Counted from the first letter of the stretch, positions 1 through 8,396 are shown. The stretch is DNA of 44,642 bases from Planctomycetia bacterium (GCA_016795155.1 JAEUIE010000052.1:1-44642), one strand, 5' to 3'. The notes: generated from the sequence alone by a model not told the origin. Made by a program: numbers and translations.

Positions 1-2
1 AA

Positions 3-95
3 CAATGCCGACGAGTGGCGACCCGATACGAAAAGACGGCTCGAAACTTTCTCGGCATGATTCTCTTCGCTGCCATCACCATCTGGCTCAAATGA
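3..95 (+). mobile_element. 3' end of an IS5-family transposase gene (partial)
   Basis: The third forward frame is open from the window edge to a TGA at 93-95. It reads RRVATRYEKTARNFLGMILF followed by AAITIWLK and stop. This matches the characteristic C-terminus of IS5/IS4-like DDE transposases (R-V-A-T-R-Y-[DE]-K-x-A-R-N-F-L, then a hydrophobic segment ending in W-L). Only the last 30 codons lie in the window, so the catalytic DDE residues cannot be seen and I cannot say whether the element is intact. Its right end must fall between 96 and about 127, because a lipoprotein gene ends at 128 on the other strand. No terminal inverted repeat can be identified without the left end. Confidence 0.75.
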
Positions 96-127
96 TTCCC
101 CAAGTTGCCCGGATTCAACAGCATGAA

Positions 128-526
128 TCAACACTGCCTAACAACTATTACTTCTCTACCATCCTCAAGTTTTGCAGTTATGGTAATCAATCCAGCTTTG
201 CCGTTGTCTTTTAATAATCGCGCGATTTTTAATCGGGTGCCGATTGGCATTTCTTCAATAATTCGTTCTATTCTGGTTTGCGAAGTATAAGTAGGATGAG
301 TTTTGTCATAGAAAACTGGAGGCAAGAGGCATAATCGACTATTTCCTTTGTAGTCCTTCATTTCCGCAACTGCAGTTTTTACTTTAGTTTTCCAGGAAGT
401 CCCAGAAAACTGCCTAAAGTTGTATTCACTAGCATTGGAAATATCTGTCTCAGACTCAGACGCACATCCTGACAAGTGTAAGGCGAGCATAAGTATGATC
501 ATTGGCTGCTTGATGAAATTAAACAT
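128..526 (-). CDS. Small lipoprotein of unknown function
   Basis: A 132-residue protein with a short basic N-terminus, a hydrophobic segment and a lipobox (L-S-G-C, Cys21) typical of signal peptidase II substrates, so it should be lipid-anchored in the cell envelope. The mature part has a Ser/Asp-rich linker, then a Lys-rich region and a C-terminal stretch of beta character ending in Arg-Gln-Cys. I do not recognise the family. The start ATG has a GGA about 9 nt upstream. The gene ends about 30 bp from the transposase stop on the opposite strand, so its 3' end lies very close to, or was altered by, an IS insertion. It is separated by 51 bp from mqnC, which runs in the same direction. Confidence 0.65.
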   Translation of the reverse strand: MFNFIKQPMIILMLALHLSGCASESETDISNASEYNFRQFSGTSWKTKVKTAVAEMKDYKGNSRLCLLPPVFYDKTHPTYTSQTRIERIIEEMPIGTRLKIARLLKDNGKAGLITITAKLEDGREVIVVRQC

Positions 527-577
527 CGATGTTTTCCATCGGATTTGGTGCCACTGGCTACCACGGATAATCCAACC

Positions 578-1786
578 TCAATCTATCAACTGATAAAAAA
601 CATTCCGTTGTCTAGGCGCATAACCAGCTTCCCGAATCGCCTGCTTGATTTGTTCCAGCGTAAGATGATGCACGGTGCCTGCTGCGGAAACCACATTTTC
701 TTCCAGCATCAGGCTGCCCATATCGTTGGCGCCATAGTAGAGAGCCAATTGGCCAATCTGCAAACCCTGCGTCACCCACGATGACTGGATGTTCGGAATG
801 TTGTCCAGATAAAGCCTGGCCACTGCCTGCGTTTTCAGGTATTCAAACGCACCTGCAGGTTGAATGTGTGCCATCTCAGTATTCTCAGGCTGGAATGTCC
901 AGCAGATGAATGCAGTAAACCCACCGGTCTCGTCCTGTAGCTGACGCAATACATCAAGATGTTCAATGCGCTCTTCCAGAGTTTCAATGTGCCCGAACAT
1001 CATCGTGCAGGTTGATTTGCCACCAAGCTGATGCCACGTTCGGTGAACTTCCAGATACTCCTGCGTGAGAACCTTGTTCTTGGTCATCGCAAGGCGAACA
1101 CGATCCACCAGAATTTCGCCACCACCTCCGGGCAGGCTGCCAAGCCCTGCTGCCTTCAGCCGTTCCAAAACAGTTTTCACAGGCAACTTGTTGAGCTTAT
1201 GGAAGTGCCAGATTTCCGATGCACTGAACGCATGTAAATTCACTTGGGGAAAGCGTGATTTCAGATCTCGAAACAGATCTTCATACCATTCCAGTTTCAA
1301 AGAGGGATGATTGCCACCCTGCAGCAGAATCTGATCGCCACCCACTGCGATGGTTTCTTCGATCTTCTTGTAGAGTTCTTCCCTGCTGAGGATGTAGGCA
1401 TCAGTGTCAGAAGTTTTGCGGTAAAACGCACAGAAATCACACACTGCTGCACAGACATTGGTGTAATTGATGTTGCGATCAATGTTGTACGTGCGATGTG
1501 TTTCCGGATGCAGCTTCTCACTGATGGCGAGGGCTGCTTTTCCGATCGATTGCAAATCGCTTGAACGCAGCAGTTGCACGCCTTCATCGCGAGAAAGGCG
1601 CTTACCATCCAGCACTTTTGCCAGCAACGGCTTGATATCAGTAGCAGGCCACGTTTGCTTCACGGGTGGCAACAGTTCAGGCCGTGCTTTGCCACGGACC
1701 ATCGGAATAAAGGTGGACGGTGTGCTGCTGCAACTGCCACTTTCAGCGAGAGGCAACGAGTGTGTTGTTTTCACGGTAGTCGCCAA
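578..1786 (-). CDS. mqnC: Cyclic dehypoxanthinyl futalosine synthase (radical SAM)
   Basis: MqnC converts dehypoxanthine futalosine to its cyclic form in the futalosine pathway to menaquinone. The protein has the radical-SAM 4Fe-4S motif C-x3-C-x2-C (Cys112, Cys116, Cys119) in the sequence INYTNVCAAVCDFCAFY, followed by LLQGGNHPSLKLEWYEDLF and the GGGGEILVDRVR segment. These favour MqnC over the related aminofutalosine synthase MqnE. The length of 402 residues is slightly above the family norm because of a low-complexity N-terminus of about 40 residues. The start is TTG at 1786, chosen because a very strong Shine-Dalgarno (GGAGGTG, 1791-1797) lies just before it, inside the end of mqnA; a later ATG at 1702 has none. 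The 44-nt overlap with mqnA implies cotranscription and coupled translation. Confidence 0.9.
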   Translation of the reverse strand: MATTVKTTHSLPLAESGSCSSTPSTFIPMVRGKARPELLPPVKQTWPATDIKPLLAKVLDGKRLSRDEGVQLLRSSDLQSIGKAALAISEKLHPETHRTYNIDRNINYTNVCAAVCDFCAFYRKTSDTDAYILSREELYKKIEETIAVGGDQILLQGGNHPSLKLEWYEDLFRDLKSRFPQVNLHAFSASEIWHFHKLNKLPVKTVLERLKAAGLGSLPGGGGEILVDRVRLAMTKNKVLTQEYLEVHRTWHQLGGKSTCTMMFGHIETLEERIEHLDVLRQLQDETGGFTAFICWTFQPENTEMAHIQPAGAFEYLKTQAVARLYLDNIPNIQSSWVTQGLQIGQLALYYGANDMGSLMLEENVVSAAGTVHHLTLEQIKQAIREAGYAPRQRNVFYQLID

Positions 1787-2564
1787 AATTCACCTCCGCA
1801 GGAGCCAGCCCCAGTTCAGCAGCCAACGTATGAAAACGTTTAATGCCTTCCCATTCGGGCTGTCCCAGGTCAAATCGTATGATGTTTGTCAGATACCGTC
1901 GGCAATACGCAGGATCGAGTTGCAGCCGTTGTGCTTCCTTCCAGGCAACTTCTGCAACCTGAGCAATGCCTTGCCGTTTGGATTCCAGGAGTGCAGTAGC
2001 AACCGTGCCTAGTTCTACACCCGAACGAACCGCCCAGACGGCAAACACAAAGGGTAAGCCAGTCCATTCGGTCCATTCTTGCCCAAGATCATAACTGTAG
2101 GGATACCCCGGCAACGCTGCTTTCATGGCACGGTCGCCAATGAGCAGAACCGCATCTGCATCACTTTCCTCAGCAGGCTGATCCATCAGAAACGGTCTGG
2201 TAGAAACCTTTCGCTGGTATTTTTTGTCGAGTATGACCTGAACCAGTGCAGCGCTGGTGCGGGAACCTTCATCAAGTGCCAGTGTTGTTATCTGTTGCCA
2301 GGGTACTTTGCTGAATACCGTTACGCTCAAGACAGGACCTTGCGATGCGATAGCAATGTTGGGAATGATGCGATAGCCTGATCCACGAAAAACTTCAACA
2401 ATGGGAATCAAGGCGACATCGAGTATGCCTTGAGCCAGTTGATCCGCCAGGCGGCTGGGTAAATCCAGAATGAGATCAGCTTCAGGAGCTATTTGCTCAA
2501 GCTGATGAATAAGCGGTTTGGTGTTCAGATACGTCACAGCACCGATCTGTATGCGTCGTGACAT
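1743..2564 (-). CDS. mqnA: Chorismate dehydratase
   Basis: MqnA dehydrates chorismate to 3-[(1-carboxyvinyl)oxy]benzoate, the first step of the futalosine menaquinone pathway. It has the fold of periplasmic binding proteins but is cytoplasmic; no signal peptide is present. The N-terminus IGAVTYLNTKPLIHQLEQ is the family signature, and DLPSRLADQLAQGILDVALIP and LDEGSRTSAALVQVIL are further conserved blocks. The length of 273 residues is normal. It is the first gene of an mqnA-mqnC pair and is preceded by a good sigma-70-type promoter (2598-2625). The other mqn genes (mqnB, mqnD, mqnE) are not in this window. Confidence 0.92.
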   Translation of the reverse strand: MSRRIQIGAVTYLNTKPLIHQLEQIAPEADLILDLPSRLADQLAQGILDVALIPIVEVFRGSGYRIIPNIAIASQGPVLSVTVFSKVPWQQITTLALDEGSRTSAALVQVILDKKYQRKVSTRPFLMDQPAEESDADAVLLIGDRAMKAALPGYPYSYDLGQEWTEWTGLPFVFAVWAVRSGVELGTVATALLESKRQGIAQVAEVAWKEAQRLQLDPAYCRRYLTNIIRFDLGQPEWEGIKRFHTLAAELGLAPAEVNFGDYRENNTLVASR

Positions 2565-2597
2565 GTTAGATATTCGCCTCGTAGCCTGGTTACGTAT

Positions 2598-2625
2598 ATT
2601 TTAAGATTCATCTCTCAAGTTTCAA
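2598..2625 (-). promoter_or_regulatory. Candidate sigma-70 promoter for mqnA-mqnC
   Basis: On the minus strand a -35 TTGAAA (2620-2625) is separated by 16 nt from a -10 TAAAAT (2598-2603); each matches five of six consensus positions. Transcription would begin near 2590, giving a leader of about 26 nt before the mqnA ATG at 2564. Inferred from sequence only. Confidence 0.5.
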
Positions 2626-2693
2626 TATTTTCTGAAAGCTGGATAGGGTATGAAAGACACAGACTGTCTGTAAAATGCACTGTGTGCTTTCTC

Positions 2694-2716
2694 CCCTCTC
2701 CCCAGAGTGGAGAGGG
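2694..2716. repeat. Dispersed CCCTCTCC palindrome, copy 1
   Basis: Perfect 8-bp arms (2694-2701 and 2709-2716) around a 7-nt loop. The same arms recur at 6536-6560 and, imperfectly, at 25125-25149, always outside genes. The copy lies in the apparent 5' extension of the methyltransferase reading frame, which is one reason to start that gene at 2765. Confidence 0.7.
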
Positions 2717-2764
2717 AACATTGCTCAATTTGTGTCAGGCAGTCTTAGAAAAACAGAGTTTTCC

Positions 2765-3844
2765 ATGCCGCGTGCTGAAAAAACAGTTCCAGCCTGTTTT
2801 GCACTTACCGTTCCTGGTTTGGAAGCAGTCACTGCGCGAGAGATTGAAGAAGATTTTGGCGGTATTGTCAAGAAAAAGATGAACGGTGTGGTCGTATTTC
2901 GGGTAGATCATCTCGATAAGAACATCTTGAAGCTGCGAACCGCGGAAGATGTTTTTCTGCTGGCCTGGGGTTCTGATGCCCTAACGTTCAAGGCCAAAGA
3001 CCTCGAGATGATCCAGAAATGGACCGCTAAAGAACCCGACTGGCCGAGGTTGCTGGAATTTCACAAAGCCATTCGTCCGAAGCCGAAAGGCAGACCCAGT
3101 TTCAGGCTCATCACTCAAATGCTGGGCGAACATGGCTACAAACGCAGCGATGCCTTTGAAGCCCTCGATAAAGGGCTGCGTGGAAAAATTCCTGGCCACC
3201 TGATTCCAACTGCCGAAGATGCTACTTTGGAAATCTGGCTACGCATCATGGGCAAGCGTGCTTTGTGCGGTGTTAGAATTTCTGACAGCAAGCTACGCCA
3301 CCGTACTTACAAATCAGAACATATTCAGGCATCGCTGCGACCCGTGGTAGCTGCTTCTATGGTGCGATTGGGAACTCAGGAAGGCTTGACCATCGACCCT
3401 TGCTGCGGAGCGGGGACTCTTCTTGCCGAGTCGTTCAGTGCCAATTGGAAAACAGTGATGCTGGGCGGCGATATCGACAAGAATGCATTGGTGGCAGCAG
3501 GCACTAATCTGAAACAATGGCGGGAACGCCCGCCACTGGTGCGCTGGGATGCACGCGAATTGCCACTCAGGCAGGGGAGTGTTGCAAAAATTCTCTGCAA
3601 CCCACCCTTTGGCAGACAATTAAACAAGCCTGAAGAAATCTCTGCACTCTACGCCGACATGGTAGCAGAGTGGCAGAGAGTGCTTCAACCGGGTGGGCAG
3701 GCAGTCATCCTCGCCAGCGACATAGAAGCCTTGCAGGCTGCTGCCTGGGAACAAGGCTGGCAACAGGAAGGGTTGTATAGCATTCGGCTGCTGGGCTGGC
3801 CCGCCACCATTTCAGTTTGGCGCAGTGCGTATTCCAGTTATTAA
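2765..3844 (+). CDS. THUMP-domain RNA (guanine-N2)-methyltransferase-like protein
   Basis: A SAM-dependent RNA methyltransferase of the TrmN/RlmL type. The N-terminal part (PACFALTVPGLEAVTAREI, about residues 8-150) looks like the ferredoxin-like/THUMP RNA-binding module. The C-terminal half is a Rossmann methyltransferase with SAM motif I DPCCGAGTLLAES and catalytic motif IV NPPFGRQL, the N-P-P-[FY] form used by enzymes that methylate the exocyclic amine of guanine. The substrate (tRNA position 6 or 23S rRNA) cannot be decided from sequence alone. The frame is open upstream to 2675, but that extension crosses a dispersed palindromic repeat; the ATG at 2765 begins directly before the conserved region and gives 359 residues. 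It stands alone between mqnA (divergent) and a lipoprotein gene. Confidence 0.8.
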   Translation: MPRAEKTVPACFALTVPGLEAVTAREIEEDFGGIVKKKMNGVVVFRVDHLDKNILKLRTAEDVFLLAWGSDALTFKAKDLEMIQKWTAKEPDWPRLLEFHKAIRPKPKGRPSFRLITQMLGEHGYKRSDAFEALDKGLRGKIPGHLIPTAEDATLEIWLRIMGKRALCGVRISDSKLRHRTYKSEHIQASLRPVVAASMVRLGTQEGLTIDPCCGAGTLLAESFSANWKTVMLGGDIDKNALVAAGTNLKQWRERPPLVRWDARELPLRQGSVAKILCNPPFGRQLNKPEEISALYADMVAEWQRVLQPGGQAVILASDIEALQAAAWEQGWQQEGLYSIRLLGWPATISVWRSAYSSY

Positions 3845-3976
3845 GCCGCATCGGCGATATTGACCAAATTCCCGTTCTGAGTTATAGCCATGTCCCGATT
3901 TCCTGATGCACTGCTGCACCATGTGCCGATACTATGAATTGGAGCATTGTGTTTTTGGGAATCAAGGGGGATAACC

Positions 3977-4513
3977 ATGACGATGCGATACTCCTGGCTG
4001 CTGTTGATGGTTCCGGTGATGGGTTGTGCAACCCATGAAGGTACCGGAGCAGCGGTAGGTGGCTTGCTCGGAGCGGGAACTGGTGCGATCATTGGTAAAG
4101 CTGCAGGCAATACCGGGGCAGGTGCTTTGCTTGGCGCCGGCGTGGGTGCATTAACCGGTGCTGCGGTGGGAAATGCGGAAGATCGTAAGGAACATCGCGA
4201 AGCCATGCAGGCCGCTGCAACCTCACAAGGCCCCATGTCCATCCAGGATGTGGTATACCTGACACAATCCAACGTGCATGAATCAACCATCATCAAGCAG
4301 ATTCAGACATCACGAACCGTATTCCAGCTTGGTTCCGGCGACGTCGTGCAACTGAAGAATCAGGGCGTGAGCGACAACGTCATCAATGCCATGCTTGACA
4401 GTGGAAGAAAACCAGTACGGCGTGTGGTTTATGAACAGCCCCCACCCGTGGTGATTTACGAACGGTATCCGCCACCCCCAGTTTCTATGGGGTTCCACTA
4501 TCGAATTCGATAA
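3977..4513 (+). CDS. Glycine-zipper lipoprotein
   Basis: A 178-residue lipoprotein. Its signal peptide ends in the lipobox V-M-G-C (Cys17). A long glycine-zipper segment follows (about residues 24-63; small residues spaced as G-x3-G, including [17 protein letters not shown]), which resembles membrane-inserting or oligomerising outer-membrane proteins of the Rcc01698/YMGG type. Next comes a charged segment, a helical region of about 60 residues containing two similar units ending in I-x-x-I/M, and a Pro/Tyr-rich C-terminus. The start at 3977 has an excellent Shine-Dalgarno (AAGGGGG at 3964-3970). The exact role is unknown; an envelope-stability or stress function is only a guess. A terminator hairpin follows at 4534-4563. 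Confidence 0.75.
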   Translation: MTMRYSWLLLMVPVMGCATHEGTGAAVGGLLGAGTGAIIGKAAGNTGAGALLGAGVGALTGAAVGNAEDRKEHREAMQAAATSQGPMSIQDVVYLTQSNVHESTIIKQIQTSRTVFQLGSGDVVQLKNQGVSDNVINAMLDSGRKPVRRVVYEQPPPVVIYERYPPPPVSMGFHYRIR

Positions 4514-4533
4514 TACGAAAACACATCAAAACC

Positions 4534-4563
4534 GAAGCCCACGGTCTACAGGCCGTGGGCTTC
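4534..4563. terminator. Bidirectional terminator between lipoprotein gene and rpsR
   Basis: Perfect 11-bp stem (4534-4544 with 4553-4563) and an 8-nt loop between two convergent genes. On the minus strand it is followed by a T-rich stretch (GGTTTTGATGTGTTTT), so it should mainly terminate rpsR; on the plus strand the T tract is weak. Confidence 0.75.
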
Positions 4564-4582
4564 TCTTATGAATGACCGAAAT

Positions 4583-4822
4583 CTATTCGCCAACGTAGGG
4601 CAGCAAGGCCATCACTCGGGCACGCTTGATGGCCTGGCTTACTGCTCGCTGGAAAGTAGCGCAGATACCACTACGCTTGCGGCCAAACATGCGGCCTTGA
4701 GCGGTGCAAAGCTTCTTAAGACCTGAGATATCTTTGTAATCGACAAATGCAGGGCGGGGACAACCTTGTGGTGTACAAAATCGGCACTTCTGCTTCGGCA
4801 ATGGCATTCGTTTCTTAGCCAT
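4583..4822 (-). CDS. rpsR: 30S ribosomal protein bS18, zinc-binding form
   Basis: Small-subunit ribosomal protein bS18 on the 30S platform, where it pairs with bS6. The 79-residue product starts MAKKRMPLPKQKCRFC and carries C-R-F-C-T-P-Q-G-C plus a later Cys, so it is the zinc-ribbon (C+) form. The core, with FVDYKDISGLKKL, GRMFGRKRSGICA and QRAVSQAIKRAR, is canonical. The frame is open to 4963, but the ATG at 4822 is preferred: AAGGA lies just before it, homologues begin here, and the promoter at 4858-4885 lies between the two ATGs. The gene stands alone, away from the usual rpsF-ssb-rplI neighbours. Confidence 0.95.
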   Translation of the reverse strand: MAKKRMPLPKQKCRFCTPQGCPRPAFVDYKDISGLKKLCTAQGRMFGRKRSGICATFQRAVSQAIKRARVMALLPYVGE

Positions 4823-4857
4823 GGGTTCCTTCATCTCCAGACTTTTTGGGAACAGGA

Positions 4858-4885
4858 AGTATAGGAACGCAGTATCAACTGGCAA
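4858..4885 (-). promoter_or_regulatory. Candidate sigma-70 promoter for rpsR
   Basis: Minus-strand -35 TTGCCA (4880-4885) and -10 TATACT (4858-4863), 16 nt apart, each five of six matches. Transcription would begin near 4851, about 29 nt before the rpsR ATG at 4822. Confidence 0.55.
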
Positions 4886-5007
4886 GTCAGAGTAGACATC
4901 AAATTTCAGCAAAATACGGGCGGAACTGATGAAACTGCCATGACAATGGGTTTTAGATTCCAATCGGATTACTAACTTAGATGCATATCGTTTTCTGGAA
5001 GCCCGTA

Positions 5008-6519
5008 ATGTCTAACGAACCCATGCCCCGTTTTTCCCGTACCCAATGGCTGATTGTCATCATTGCAGCCATCGGGTTTGCCTTTGATATCTACGAATTA
5101 CTGGTTTGGCCCTTGGTGGGGCGTCCCGCACTGGAACAACTGCTCGGAGTTGATCAGTTTACCGCTTCAGGTAACGATGCAATTCTGAAGTGGTTCAGCT
5201 ACACCATGTACGCCAGCGCCATTTGTGGCGGCATCTTTGGCCTGCTGGGCGGATATCTGACCGACTGGTTTGGCCGCCGCCGAGTCCTCACCTACAGCAT
5301 TCTTCTCTACGCTTTCTCGGCATTGGCCTCCGGCTTTGCAACAACTCCCGAAATGCTGCTCGTCTTCCGTTGCCTGACTTTTATCGGTGTCTGTGTTGAA
5401 TTTGTCGCTGCCACCGCCTGGCTGGCTGAACTGTTCACGCATCCCAAACAGCGTGAAGCAGTGCTGGGTTACACCCAGGCCTTTTCCTCGCTGGGTGGAT
5501 TGATGGTGACCGGTGCTTATTGGTTCTGCAATCACTATGCCGAGAGCTTTCCAGCCATCTTTGACAAGCACGAGGCCTGGCGATATACTCTGATCTCGGG
5601 TGTTCTTCCAGCTATTCCCTTGATCCTCATTCGCCCTTTCCTGCCTGAATCGCCTGCCTGGGAAGCGAAACGGAAGGCTGGCACCCTGACTCGACCCAGT
5701 TTTGGTTCGCTGTTTTCTCCTGAGCTGCGTCAGGTCACACTTGTTTCGACAATCCTCATGATGTGTGTGTATGGTGTTGCATTTGGCGCGATTCAGTTGT
5801 TGCCACAGATTGTGCCTGGGCTGGTTCCTGGGGCAGGGCAGATCACACCACTGCGTGCAGCCTATGAGGCAGCCAGCAAACCTGATGCTGATGCGAGAGC
5901 AACGCAAGAATCTCTGAAAAAATTCAAGGTTGAGAGTGTTGAAGGGCTCAGAAAGAAAGCGATTGAAGTCAACAAAAACACTCAAGCCACCGTTTCCAAA
6001 GTGCAACTGTGGCAGGAACTGGGTGGCCTCGTAGGTCGTTTTGCATTGGCTTACCTGGCCATTGTCATCGTGAGTCGCCGCACGTTGCTGCGGATATTCC
6101 AGCTACCAGCGCTCATCATCACGCCGTTCGTGTTCTGGTACTGTGCTACAGGACGTGCCGGCGAGGACAGTCTGCTCTATCTCCAGATCGGTATATTCCT
6201 GGCAGCGTTCTTTATCGTGGGGCAATTCAGTTTCTGGGGTAATTACCTTCCGCTGGTCTACCCGGTGAAGTTGCGTGGCACAGGGGAAAGTTTTGCAGCC
6301 AACGTTGGCGGTCGAATGCTGGGTACCGGAGGCAACCCACTCGCTACGTTATTTATACTTCCTGTGATTTTGCCCATGGTGGGAATCGTCAAGGAAAACT
6401 TTACGCCACCACTTCTAACCGCTCACGCTGCTGCCATCACTGCGGGTTTCTTCTGCGTGCTGGCTGTAGTAGTGAGTTTCTTCCTGCCCGAACCAAAGCA
6501 CGGTGCGGAGCATGAGTAA
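5008..6519 (+). CDS. MFS transporter with a periplasmic insert
   Basis: A 12-helix major facilitator superfamily permease of 503 residues, probably a proton symporter for an organic anion or sugar. The cytoplasmic loop between helices 2 and 3 carries the MFS signature D-W-F-G-R-R-R. The first half ends with PFLPESPAWEAKRKAG, typical of the sugar/metabolite:H+ symporter group. An unusual hydrophilic stretch of about 75 residues, rich in Ala, Lys and Glu, interrupts the second half between apparent helices 7 and 8. The start at 5008 is chosen for the GGAAG 7 nt upstream; an ATG at 4981 would add nine residues without a ribosome-binding site. The substrate cannot be predicted. It is divergent from rpsR and ends just before a dispersed palindrome that may serve as terminator. 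Confidence 0.8.
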   Translation: MSNEPMPRFSRTQWLIVIIAAIGFAFDIYELLVWPLVGRPALEQLLGVDQFTASGNDAILKWFSYTMYASAICGGIFGLLGGYLTDWFGRRRVLTYSILLYAFSALASGFATTPEMLLVFRCLTFIGVCVEFVAATAWLAELFTHPKQREAVLGYTQAFSSLGGLMVTGAYWFCNHYAESFPAIFDKHEAWRYTLISGVLPAIPLILIRPFLPESPAWEAKRKAGTLTRPSFGSLFSPELRQVTLVSTILMMCVYGVAFGAIQLLPQIVPGLVPGAGQITPLRAAYEAASKPDADARATQESLKKFKVESVEGLRKKAIEVNKNTQATVSKVQLWQELGGLVGRFALAYLAIVIVSRRTLLRIFQLPALIITPFVFWYCATGRAGEDSLLYLQIGIFLAAFFIVGQFSFWGNYLPLVYPVKLRGTGESFAANVGGRMLGTGGNPLATLFILPVILPMVGIVKENFTPPLLTAHAAAITAGFFCVLAVVVSFFLPEPKHGAEHE

Positions 6520-6535
6520 AAGATCTTCATCTTCT

Positions 6536-6560
6536 CCCCTCTCCCCTGGCGGGAGAGGGG
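6536..6560. repeat. Dispersed CCCTCTCC palindrome, copy 2 (possible terminator)
   Basis: Perfect 10-bp arms (6536-6545 and 6551-6560) around the 5-nt loop CTGGC. A G-rich tail (GGGGGTGAGGGGG) and TTTTGTTTT follow, so it could terminate the MFS gene. It lies between two convergent genes. Near-identical sequences are widespread in bacterial intergenic regions, planctomycetes included (from memory). Confidence 0.75.
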
Positions 6561-6592
6561 TTGGGGGTGAGGGGGTTTTGTTTTAGACAGTA

Positions 6593-8173
6593 TCAGTTTG
6601 ATTTACCCAACTGCTCTTCAATTGCTTTCAGTGCCTGGTTTCGCCACGCGCTATCTGGCAAGGTCTGATAAAGCTTCTTGAGTTCCTGCAGCCGTGTTTT
6701 ATAACCCGCTGCATCATTCTCTTTCAAGTTCGCCAGCAGCTTCTCGATGGAAGGCAACATACTTCCTTCACTCTGCTTGATAGCTTCTTCAGCCAATCGT
6801 ACCCAGGCTGAGTCTGCAGAGGTATCCTTGAATGCGGTAATCAGCTGAGTCCAGGTAGAACGGGCTTCATCTACCTGGCCTGAGTAATAAGCCAGCACGC
6901 CACGTCGATAGAACCGTTCAGCTTCACTGCCCGGCGGCGCAAAGGTGTAGGGGCCTGATATGACCTTGGCCTGCACATACGTCTTCATGCTCGTGATGCG
7001 TCTTTGCAATTCGTCCCGTTGTTCTGGGGGAACATTGGCAGCATGATGCTTGTTCAGCAGATCCAGCCGTGCCTGGGCAGCGTTCCAGTCGTTTTGCTGC
7101 AGATATTGCTGAATCTGATTCGTCAGTGTTTCTGATGAGGCGGGCTGTCTGAGCCAGAACCATGCTGCAACGACACCAGCCAACGCCACGAGCAGGATGC
7201 CTGCCTGCAGTGCTGGAAACGCAGGCCGTTGCTGTCGCATTTTACTGCGAAGCTGCGACAACTCATCTTCCTCTGATTTCTCCAGTTCCATCACTTTGGT
7301 CGCAGCAGCACCGGGCTTGGGTGTGTATTGCTTCTTCCGGTCATATTTCTTCTGCAGCTTCTTCAGTGCATCTTCCACGGCTAATGCATTGGCAGGCCGC
7401 TTGTCCGGATCTTTATCCAGCATAGATTCAATCAGCTTGTCCAGATCATGCGGGATATCTTCTACCAGTCTCGAAGGTAATTCAAATTGGGCGTAACGAT
7501 GTTTATGCAGCAACTCTGCAGCACTGTCTGCTTCAAATGGCAATCGACTCGTTAACAACTCGTAAAGAATGATGCCCAGCGAATAGATGTCGCTTTTGCG
7601 AGTAGCTGGTTTTCCTGCCGCCTGTTCAGGAGAAACATAACTCGCCGTTCCGACAACTGCATTCTCCTTGGTAATGCGATCATCGTGTAAAAGCCTGGCA
7701 ATGCCGAAATCGGTGAGCTTCACATGCCGATCCCAGTTGGCCAGTAGATTGGCAGGCTTCAGGTCACGATGAATCACTTCCTGCCGATGAGCAAATCGCA
7801 AGGCACTGGCCACCATCTGACCGATGACAACTACTTCTTCCCAGTTCAGTTTGCCTCGTTGCTCGAGGACTCGATCCAGCGAAAGACCTTCTACATACTC
7901 CATGATGAGGTAAGGTCTGCCACGGAATTCACCGCTTTCATAAAGCTCAACAATGTTTTCATGTTTCAAAGCACGGAGGATATCTGCCTCGCGATGAAAT
8001 CGATCAAGCACCCGGTCGCAATTCTCCAGATCATCCAGCCGCAGAAGCTTGATGGCTGCCTTGCCAGGGGCCCCTCGCATGGGGTCTTTCGCCTCAGCCA
8101 GATAAACATCAGCCATGCCGCCCTGGCTGATTTTGCGGGTAATGGTCCATGGGCCGATTTGTTCGCCAATCAT
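6593..8173 (-). CDS. Membrane-anchored Ser/Thr protein kinase (PknB type)
   Basis: A transmembrane Hanks-type kinase of 526 residues. The kinase domain (about residues 8-275) has the Gly-rich loop SQGGMADVYLA, Lys42, catalytic loop HRDLKPANLL (135-144), DFG (155-157) and the S-P-E activation-segment anchor; all key residues are present, so it should be active. A Lys-rich juxtamembrane stretch is followed by one transmembrane helix (ILLVALAGVVAAWFWL) and an extracytoplasmic helical domain that looks TPR-like. The frame is open to an ATG at 8239, but the ATG at 8173 has GAGGAA correctly placed before it and leaves a normal kinase N-terminus. It lies divergent to a secreted TPR protein, a possible though unproven functional partner. 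Confidence 0.88.
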   Translation of the reverse strand: MIGEQIGPWTITRKISQGGMADVYLAEAKDPMRGAPGKAAIKLLRLDDLENCDRVLDRFHREADILRALKHENIVELYESGEFRGRPYLIMEYVEGLSLDRVLEQRGKLNWEEVVVIGQMVASALRFAHRQEVIHRDLKPANLLANWDRHVKLTDFGIARLLHDDRITKENAVVGTASYVSPEQAAGKPATRKSDIYSLGIILYELLTSRLPFEADSAAELLHKHRYAQFELPSRLVEDIPHDLDKLIESMLDKDPDKRPANALAVEDALKKLQKKYDRKKQYTPKPGAAATKVMELEKSEEDELSQLRSKMRQQRPAFPALQAGILLVALAGVVAAWFWLRQPASSETLTNQIQQYLQQNDWNAAQARLDLLNKHHAANVPPEQRDELQRRITSMKTYVQAKVISGPYTFAPPGSEAERFYRRGVLAYYSGQVDEARSTWTQLITAFKDTSADSAWVRLAEEAIKQSEGSMLPSIEKLLANLKENDAAGYKTRLQELKKLYQTLPDSAWRNQALKAIEEQLGKSN

Positions 8174-8396
8174 GCATTCCTCAGTTGAGTCGCCGACATT
8201 ACCAACATACTCTGCCTGCAAGTCTATCACAAGATTCATGTATCTTTCATGGGTGAATTAATTTCAAATTGGCTGACGATGATGGCGAGTTGAGGTTGGC
8301 ATTTTCCACGTATTCAGCATACGATAAGTAAAGACAGGATGTATTTAACTCAATTGTCGGAGCTTGTCTCGACTTGAGTTTTGAACAGGAGTTACC

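Noticed and set aside
5-214. 69-residue forward frame at the left edge
   Set aside because: Low-quality composition; it overlaps the recognisable transposase end in another frame and the antisense of the lipoprotein gene.
547-558. GTGCCACTGGCT resembling one arm of a repeat common in planctomycete intergenic DNA
   Set aside because: Only one short arm is present and no second copy was found in the window.
2675-2764. N-terminal extension of the RNA methyltransferase
   Set aside because: Translated from a dispersed palindromic repeat; not expected in a conserved protein.
4823-4963. 47-residue N-terminal extension of bS18
   Set aside because: bS18 homologues start at MAKK, and the likely promoter lies inside the extension.
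5167-6006. 279-residue minus-strand frame inside the MFS gene
   Set aside because: Antisense shadow of a clear transporter; no motif or ribosome-binding site.
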